Shown: in pieces, positions 58,124 through 64,000 of the stretch
How positions within the stretch are numbered: position 1 is the first letter of the stretch
How the letters are laid out: each line of letters begins with the position of its first letter
DNA from: Acidocella aromatica
Lineage (GTDB): Bacteria > Pseudomonadota > Alphaproteobacteria > Acetobacterales > Acetobacteraceae
Length of the DNA: 64,000 nucleotides
Reading direction: 5' to 3'
NCBI RefSeq assembly: GCF_014201825.1
Contig: NZ_JACHFJ010000005.1
Span: forward strand, 1-64,000
Notes under the pieces: generated by a model
The model's database searches: none
Told to the model about the DNA's origin: nothing
The model's input: only the letters and a program-made list of their open reading frames with translations
Program-made: the position numbers and the translations under genes

Positions 58124-59941
58124 ATGCGGCGGCGGATAATAACCACATTAAGTGCCTGTTTGCTCCTCGGCGCTCCGGCCCGCGCCGCCGATCCCGTGCA
58201 TTATACCGTCAGTTTTGCTCCCTCGGGCGACGCTACACTGGACTCCCTGCTGCGCCAGACCTCCACCCTGGTGGATTTGCAACAAAAACTCCCGCCCGCG
58301 CCCTTCGCCCTCATCGGCCGCGCCCGAGCCGATGCACAGCAATTCCTCACCGTGCTGCACAGCCTGGGCTACGACGATGGCAGCGTGGACATCACCATCA
58401 ACGGCGCGAAGCTGGACGATCCCGCCCTGCCCGACGCCCTCACCCAAGCCCCGTCGAGCGAAACGGAGAAAGTCCAGGTCACGCCCGCAAAGGGCGCGCG
58501 CTTCACGCTCGGCCGTGTGGACCTCCCCGGCCTGCCGCCTGGCTTCCCCCGCCCCGCCATGGTCAAACCCGGCGAGCCCGCCTTCGCCGCGCCCATCCTC
58601 GCCGCCCAGCCTGCCCTGCTCACCGCCCTGCACAATGCGGGTTACGCCTATGCCAGCGTGGGCGCGCCCGTGGCCGTGGCCGACCCGGCCACGCATCTGC
58701 TCGACGTCAGCTACAGCATCAACCCCGGTCCGCGCGTGGATATCGGCCCGATCACCTTCACCGGCCTCAAGCGCATGGACGCCGATTTCCTCCGCCGCCA
58801 CATCGCCCTCGCCACCGGCCAGCTTTATTCCGACACCGCCATCCAGGCCGCGCGCGACTCCCTGATCGGGCTCGGCGTGTTCTCCTCGGTCACGCCCGAA
58901 CCTCCCTCCCCGGTCAACGCCCAGGGACAGGCGCCCATCACCTTCCGCACGCTGGAGCAGAAGCGCCACGCCGTAACCTTAAGCGGCCTCTACGCCACCG
59001 ATACCGGCATCAGCATTGGCACATCCTGGCTGGACCGCGATCTCTTCGGCCACGCCGAAACCCTCACCCTCTCGGCGGCGGCCAACGATCTCGGTGGCAC
59101 CGGCACCACCTCGGCGGGCTATGATCTGAAAACCGCCTTCGCCAAGCCGGATTTCTACGCGCGCGGGCAAACTCTCAATCTCAGCGTCGAGTGGCTGAAG
59201 GAATCCCTCACCGCCTATAGCCGCCGCGCGCTGCTCATCGGGGCTTCGCTCAACCGGCCCATCGACCCGCAAAAAACCATCACCTTCGGCCCCAACTTCG
59301 TTTCCGAGCGCGTGGACCAGCAGGGCGTAAGCCGCAGCTATGTGCTGCTGCAATTCCCCATCAACTTCAGCTGGAACACATCGGACAGCCTTCTGGAGCC
59401 CACCCACGGCTTCAACGCCTCCCTCACCCTCACCCCCACCATGCCGATCATCGGCAAATCCCACATGTTCATCATCGCGCTGGGCTCGCTGGCGGGGTAT
59501 CTGCCGGTCGAACCCGATGGGCGCGGCATCATCGCCATGCGCGGGCAGGTGGGCAGCATCCAGGGCGCGCAGCACTTCCAAGTTCCGCCCGACCAGCGCT
59601 TCTACGCGGGCGGTTCCGGCACGGTGCGCGGCTATACCTACCAGATCATCGGCCCGCTCTTCCCGGACAACACCCCCGAAGGCGGCGCGGCCATGGACGC
59701 CTTCAGTATCGAATTCCGCCAGCACATCACCAAGACCATCGGCATCGTCCCGTTCATCGATGCCGGGCAGGTCAGCGCGGGAAACGCTCCCTTCACCGGC
59801 ACGCTGCGGGTGGGTGCGGGCATCGGCGCGCGCTACTACACCGGCATCGGACCGATCCGCCTCGATGTCGCCGTGCCGCTCACCCGCACGGCGGGCAGCA
59901 ATGGCTTCGCGCTGTATATCGGGCTGGGAGAGGCTTTCTAA
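58124..59941 (+). CDS. tamA: Translocation and assembly module outer membrane protein TamA
   Basis: A 605-residue Omp85-family protein. A signal peptide (RRRIITTLSACLLLGAPARAA) and POTRA-type domains to about 290 (FTLGRVDLPGLPPGFPRPAMVKPG, VDIGPITFTGLKRMDADFLRRHIALATGQLYS) precede a 16-strand barrel with VRGYTYQIIGP (VRGY motif, near 505) and GIGPIRLDVAVPLTR, ending in F (GLGEAF). It works with TamB to insert autotransporters and other outer-membrane proteins. ATG at 58124. Its TAA overlaps the tamB ATG by one base. Confidence 0.94.
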   Translation: MRRRIITTLSACLLLGAPARAADPVHYTVSFAPSGDATLDSLLRQTSTLVDLQQKLPPAPFALIGRARADAQQFLTVLHSLGYDDGSVDITINGAKLDDPALPDALTQAPSSETEKVQVTPAKGARFTLGRVDLPGLPPGFPRPAMVKPGEPAFAAPILAAQPALLTALHNAGYAYASVGAPVAVADPATHLLDVSYSINPGPRVDIGPITFTGLKRMDADFLRRHIALATGQLYSDTAIQAARDSLIGLGVFSSVTPEPPSPVNAQGQAPITFRTLEQKRHAVTLSGLYATDTGISIGTSWLDRDLFGHAETLTLSAAANDLGGTGTTSAGYDLKTAFAKPDFYARGQTLNLSVEWLKESLTAYSRRALLIGASLNRPIDPQKTITFGPNFVSERVDQQGVSRSYVLLQFPINFSWNTSDSLLEPTHGFNASLTLTPTMPIIGKSHMFIIALGSLAGYLPVEPDGRGIIAMRGQVGSIQGAQHFQVPPDQRFYAGGSGTVRGYTYQIIGPLFPDNTPEGGAAMDAFSIEFRQHITKTIGIVPFIDAGQVSAGNAPFTGTLRVGAGIGARYYTGIGPIRLDVAVPLTRTAGSNGFALYIGLGEAF

Positions 59942-62900
59942 TGCGCCGTGCCCTGTACCTCCTGCTTGCCCTTCTGCTCTTGCCCGTGCTGGCGGTGACA
60001 GGACTTTGCGTGGCCCTCAATACCGGCGGCGGGCGGCATTTCGCCGAAGCCGAGATCAACAGCCTCGCCGGACCAACCGTACATGTCACGGGCCTCGCGG
60101 GGCATTTCCCCGCCGACCTCAAGCTTTCCAGCCTCACACTCGCCGACAAAACTGGCCCCTGGCTCACCGGCATCTCTCTGGAACTCCGCTGGCGCCCGCT
60201 TCAACTTTTGCTTGGCACCATCGCCGTGGAGCGGCTGAGCGCCAACACGCTCACCATCACCCGCGCTCCCGCCCCCAGCGGCAAGAGCGGCGGCGGCGGC
60301 GTCAGCCTGCCGTCCCTGCATGTCCAACTCGGCCAGCTTGCCATCGGCACGCTCAACCTGCCCGCCTCGCTGGCGGGCGAGAATGTGGCGCTGCACGTCA
60401 ACGGCTCGGCCGCACTGCGCGGCCTTGCCCGCGCCGCGGCAACGCTCGACGCCACAACGCCCAACAGCACGGCGCAATACCACCTCACCGCCGCGCTCGG
60501 CCCCAAAACCGCCATGCTCAGCCTGCATGTTTCCGAACCGCCGCACGGGCTGCTCGGGCATTACGCTGGGCCTTCAGTCAGCGCGCCACTACTTATCGAT
60601 GCCGCACTTTCCGGCCCACGTGACGCCTCTGCCCTGACATTCGCCGCCTCGCTCGGCAGCGCCAAGCTCACCGGCACCGGCACACTCAACCTCACCCCGC
60701 GCCACCCCGGCGCCGATGTCACCTTCATGCTGCCGGACATCACCCCCTTCGCGGCGCTGGCGGGCAAGAGCTTCGGCGGCACCGCACAGTTGCACCTCAC
60801 CGTGGCTGGACAGAGCGCCAACAACGCCACCCTGGCGCTGGACGGCAAGGCCGCCATCGCCAACCCGCCGAAAAACCTCGCCAAACTCCTTGGCGCGCAG
60901 GAGACGCTGACCCTGCGCGCCAAACTGCACGGCAACGCCGTCACGCTGGAGAATTTCCAGCTCACCGGCCCAGTCTTTGCCGCCACGGCCAGCGGGCGCA
61001 TCGCGGCCGAGGACATGGACCTTGCCACCGGCATTACGTTCAGCGACATCTCCGCCCTCTCTCCCGGCATCTCCGGCGCCTTCCACGAGACGGGGCACAT
61101 CACCGGCAAAACCGGCGATTACGCCCTCGCCGCCGAACTTGGCGGGAACATCGCGGCCCAGGGCATTCCCTCCGCGCCGTTCGACATAAAGCTCAACCTA
61201 TCCCATCTCTCCGGCGCGCCCACCGGCACCATCACCGGCAGCGGCGCGGTGGAAAACGCCCCCCTTACGCTGGACGCCGCCCTCACCCACGACGACGCGG
61301 ATAACGCCGCGCTAAAAATCACCACCGCCCGCTGGCGCTCGCTGGACGCCACGGCGGACCTGCATCTCGCCAAGGGGGCGGCCCTGCCCACCGGCACAGC
61401 CAATCTCGCCATCACCGCCTTGCAAGATTTCGCCCCCTTCCTGCCGCTCAAGCTACGCGGCGCGGTGCATCTCGCTCTCGCCCACCCTGACGGCCAGGAT
61501 TTCAAGCTCGACGCCACCGCCAGCGGCGTGCAGGGGCTGCCCAGCCTAGGCGCGCTCGACGCCACGCTCCACGCCCAGGGGCCGGAGACCGCGCTAACCC
61601 TGCAAACCCAGCTGCAATGCGCCAGCGTGGAAAACCTCCCCGCCAGCGCCAGCCTCGCCGCCACGCTCAACCTGCCCGCCCGCAGCGCACATCTCACCCG
61701 GCTCACCGCATCCTGGCATGGGCTTACCCCCAGCCTGCTTGGCCCGGCGGACATCACCACCCAGAACGGCCTCGTCATCCGGCACCTCTCCCTCGCCGTG
61801 GCGGGCGGGCGCCTGGGGTTGGACGGCACGCTCACCCCCACCCTCGCCGCCACCACGCAGTTGCAGAACCTGCCGCTTTCAGCGGTCAAAATCTTCGACC
61901 CTAGCCTGGACGCCGCCGGCACCATCACCGCCAGCGCCAACCTCACCGGCACGCTGGCCAACCCAGGCGGCAAGCTCAGCCTGAACGCGCAGGCGCTGCA
62001 CCTGAACACCGGAGCCGCCGCCTCCCTGCCGCCAGCCAGCCTCACCGGCATCGCCGCCCTCAATGCCGGGCTCGCCAATCTCGACCTCGCCTTCAATGCC
62101 GGTCCCAGCCTCGCCTTCACGGCCAAGGGCGCGGTGCCGGTCAAAGCCAAAAACGGGCTCGCTCTGCATCTCGATGGCACGGTCGATCTGCGCCTGCTGG
62201 ACGCCATCATCGCCGCCCAAGGCAGCATCGCGCGCGGTAAGGCCGAGACGCATCTGTACCTTACCGGCACGCTTAGCTCCCCGCACGCCACCGGCACGCT
62301 CACCTTGGCCGATGGCAGCGTCCAGAATATCGGCTCCGGCCTCAACCTCACCAATATACAGGCGCAGTTCCTGGCCAGTGGACAAACCGTCACCTTGCAA
62401 TCCCTCACCGCCCAGGCGGGTAAGGGGCAGATCACCAGCCACGGCACGCTGGACCTCGCCGCCCCAGGCATGCCGGTGGACATCGCCCTGCATGCCGACA
62501 ACGCCACCCCCACCTCGTCCGACCTCGTGACGGAAACCCTGAACGGCGACCTCGCCCTGCAAGGCCAGCTGCGGGGCAATCTGGCCCTCTCCGGCAAGCT
62601 TATCCTCGACAAGGCGGTGATCAACATCCCCCACGCCTTGCCGCCCAGCGTGGCCAAGCTCACCATCCTGCGCGCGGGTGAGACACCGCCACCCCCGCCT
62701 GCACCGCCACCGCCCATCGCCCTGGCGCTGGACATCCGGGCCAAGGACCAGATCTTCATCTACGGCCAGGGGCTGTTCGCCGTGCTCGGCGGACGTGTGC
62801 GCATCACCGGCACGGCCGACAACCCCACGCCGCAAGGCGGGTTCGAGCTAGTCCGCGGCGATTTCTCCCTTGCGGGCAAGACGCTGCAATTCACCCAGGG

Positions 62901-63438
62901 CCGCATCACTTTCACCGGCGCCGGGTTCATGCCCACGCTGGACCTCGAAGCCACCACCACCACCTCTGACGGCACCACCGCCACGCTCATCATCGGCGGC
63001 ACGGCCGAGAAACCCACCATCACCCTCACCAGCAGCCCATCTCTGCCCTCCGACGAAATCCTGGCCCGGTTGCTCTTCGGCGAGGGCACGGCAAACCTCT
63101 CCCCGTTCCAGGCGGCCTCTCTGGCGGCGGCGCTGGCGCAGCTCTCCGGGCTGGGCGCTGGGCTCAACCCGCTGGACAAGATGCGCAACGTGCTGGGGCT
63201 GGACGAACTCTCCCTCGGCGGTGGCAACGGCTCCGGCGCACCCTCCGTGCAGGCGGGGCGGTATGTCGCGCCAGGGGTATATGTGGGGGCCACCCAATCC
63301 ACCACCGGCCAGGGCACCCAGGCCGATGTGCAAATAAATCTTTACAAAGGGTTAAAGTTACAAACGTCCACGGGCACCTCCACCACCACCGGTGGGCAGA
63401 GCAGCAGCGTTGGCATAACCTATCAGTTCAACTATTAA
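59941..63438 (+). CDS. tamB: Translocation and assembly module subunit TamB (DUF490)
   Basis: A 1165-residue AsmA-like periplasm-spanning protein anchored by one N-terminal TM helix (ALYLLLALLLLPVLAVTGLCVAL). The body is a long beta-taco of repeated Ala/Gly/Thr-rich strands. The C-terminal TamB/DUF490 domain (about 930-1165) has LALDIRAKDQIFIYGQGLFAVLGGRVRITGTADNPTPQGGFELVRGDFSLAGKTLQFTQGRITF, and ends IGITYQFNY-like, the outer-membrane-facing strand. It bridges to TamA and may carry lipids. It forms a two-gene operon with tamA. Confidence 0.95.
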   Translation: MRRALYLLLALLLLPVLAVTGLCVALNTGGGRHFAEAEINSLAGPTVHVTGLAGHFPADLKLSSLTLADKTGPWLTGISLELRWRPLQLLLGTIAVERLSANTLTITRAPAPSGKSGGGGVSLPSLHVQLGQLAIGTLNLPASLAGENVALHVNGSAALRGLARAAATLDATTPNSTAQYHLTAALGPKTAMLSLHVSEPPHGLLGHYAGPSVSAPLLIDAALSGPRDASALTFAASLGSAKLTGTGTLNLTPRHPGADVTFMLPDITPFAALAGKSFGGTAQLHLTVAGQSANNATLALDGKAAIANPPKNLAKLLGAQETLTLRAKLHGNAVTLENFQLTGPVFAATASGRIAAEDMDLATGITFSDISALSPGISGAFHETGHITGKTGDYALAAELGGNIAAQGIPSAPFDIKLNLSHLSGAPTGTITGSGAVENAPLTLDAALTHDDADNAALKITTARWRSLDATADLHLAKGAALPTGTANLAITALQDFAPFLPLKLRGAVHLALAHPDGQDFKLDATASGVQGLPSLGALDATLHAQGPETALTLQTQLQCASVENLPASASLAATLNLPARSAHLTRLTASWHGLTPSLLGPADITTQNGLVIRHLSLAVAGGRLGLDGTLTPTLAATTQLQNLPLSAVKIFDPSLDAAGTITASANLTGTLANPGGKLSLNAQALHLNTGAAASLPPASLTGIAALNAGLANLDLAFNAGPSLAFTAKGAVPVKAKNGLALHLDGTVDLRLLDAIIAAQGSIARGKAETHLYLTGTLSSPHATGTLTLADGSVQNIGSGLNLTNIQAQFLASGQTVTLQSLTAQAGKGQITSHGTLDLAAPGMPVDIALHADNATPTSSDLVTETLNGDLALQGQLRGNLALSGKLILDKAVINIPHALPPSVAKLTILRAGETPPPPPAPPPPIALALDIRAKDQIFIYGQGLFAVLGGRVRITGTADNPTPQGGFELVRGDFSLAGKTLQFTQGRITFTGAGFMPTLDLEATTTTSDGTTATLIIGGTAEKPTITLTSSPSLPSDEILARLLFGEGTANLSPFQAASLAAALAQLSGLGAGLNPLDKMRNVLGLDELSLGGGNGSGAPSVQAGRYVAPGVYVGATQSTTGQGTQADVQINLYKGLKLQTSTGTSTTTGGQSSSVGITYQFNY

Positions 63439-63571
63439 CCGACTGATATATAAGCAGTTCGTTTCAGTGCCGTGCCGCATTAAATACCGTTCATTAACTC
63501 CGCCGCAAGCATTAACCGGCTAGGCTGCCCACCCGGCATCAAGCTTCAAGTGGATAAGCGGAAAAGACGGC

Positions 63572-64000
63572 ATGAATCATCAATGCACGCATCGGCCAAT
63601 GGGACGGCTCGACCCGATTACCGGGCTGCCGAACCGCATGGAATTCATGGCAAGCTACCGGCCCAAGCCCGGAGCGCAGCTGGTCATGCTCACCTTATCC
63701 GACCCCAAGCAGTTCGATGAGCTGTTGCGTGCCATCGGGCATGAACACGCGGAGGACTTCATGCGCGCCGGGGCCGTGCGACTGACCGAGGTGATGGCCC
63801 CAGCCATCGACATCTACCACATCAGCATTCTCAGCTTCGCCTTCATCATGCCCTTCGGCGCCATGCCGGATCTGCTGCACAGGATCAACGACCAGTTCAA
63901 CAAGCCGCTCACCTGCGGGCGCATTCCCGTCACGGCGGACATCGCCCTCGGCGTGGCCGATTGCCAGGATGCCGACGCCGCCTTCGTGCTCCGCGCCGGG
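63572..64000 (+). CDS. GGDEF-type protein, 5' part (runs off the window)
   Basis: ATG 63572 opens a frame that stays open for 143 codons to the window end. The opening LDPITGLPNRMEFMA is the N-terminal hallmark of GGDEF (diguanylate cyclase) domains. Downstream the expected active-site loop GG[DE]EF is not seen; the matching region reads YHISILSFAFIMPFGA, so catalysis is unlikely. The end AD...LGVADCQDADAAFVLRAG is GGDEF-like. EAL or sensor domains could follow outside the window. Confidence 0.65.
   Translation, partial: MNHQCTHRPMGRLDPITGLPNRMEFMASYRPKPGAQLVMLTLSDPKQFDELLRAIGHEHAEDFMRAGAVRLTEVMAPAIDIYHISILSFAFIMPFGAMPDLLHRINDQFNKPLTCGRIPVTADIALGVADCQDADAAFVLRAG

Noticed and set aside
57850-58146. 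98-codon minus-strand frame overlapping the tamA start
   Set aside because: It overlaps the starts of two genes, has no family and no RBS; treated as intergenic.
61119-62759. Minus-strand open frame of 546 codons
   Set aside because: Antisense to tamB, no recognisable domain, no RBS.

Overview
This is a high-G+C chromosomal window from an alphaproteobacterium. The best guess is the Acetobacteraceae (an acidophile such as Acidocella or Acidiphilium is possible, but genus level is not supported). The basis is a lipoprotein-anchored quinol oxidase operon, a PopZ-type polar organizing protein between valS and a pcm-tolC pair, a MbfA-type membrane ferritin, a heterotetrameric sarcosine oxidase operon and a Hint_2-type domain protein. 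Start-codon choice is relaxed: TTG starts with good ribosome binding sites occur at cyoA, valS, an ATP-grasp gene and others.

Layout. 1-95: end of a probable insertion sequence. 121-5171: trmJ-cysS, an M20 peptidase, yraN and an AI-2E-type permease. 5379-9528: four overlapping genes (XRE regulator, sulfurtransferase, cystathionine beta-lyase, DUF4010 permease) with a triple GTCC/GGAC half-site in front. 9679-14796: a DUF2189 membrane protein, then cyoABCD, both closed by terminators. 14866-22870 (minus strand): small proteins, a GT4 glycosyltransferase, valS, popZ, tolC and pcm. 23009-24041: tRNA-Cys and a duplicated Flp pilin gene. 24061-27229: two TPR glycan or sulfate transfer proteins, one split by a GGGCC repeat. 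27392-29130: mbfA and an XRE-cupin regulator, convergent on a shared terminator.

29244-35876 is a C1 module: soxBDAG demethylates sarcosine and loads the C1 unit on tetrahydrofolate, while FolD and PurU carry it to formate and regenerate THF. 35932-39051 holds a metallophosphoesterase, a fused PP2C-like/Ser-Thr kinase and a cobalamin adenosyltransferase. 39092-41411 has two tandem ferredoxin-NADP reductase paralogues, one with a lost flavin motif, and a PII protein. 41600-43597 is an unrecognised 665-residue PLP-fold protein.

43988-52923 is the most unusual region. Two divergent operons carry circularly permuted ATP-grasp and alpha-E proteins. The left one (ATP-grasp, alpha-E, GT39-like membrane glycosyltransferase, exported GH1 beta-glucosidase) looks catalytically intact. 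The right one (fused degenerate ATP-grasp/alpha-E plus transglutaminase) looks like a diverged partner. 53231-64000 ends with a frameshifted choline-kinase-like gene, rarA, a pseudouridine synthase, a PAS-Hint fusion, tamAB and the start of a degenerate GGDEF protein.

Two genes (25431-27229 and 53231-54107) are broken exactly at short repeats (GGGCC copies and a C7 run). Removing one unit in each restores a full family-like protein. They are either slippage-switchable loci or sequence errors.
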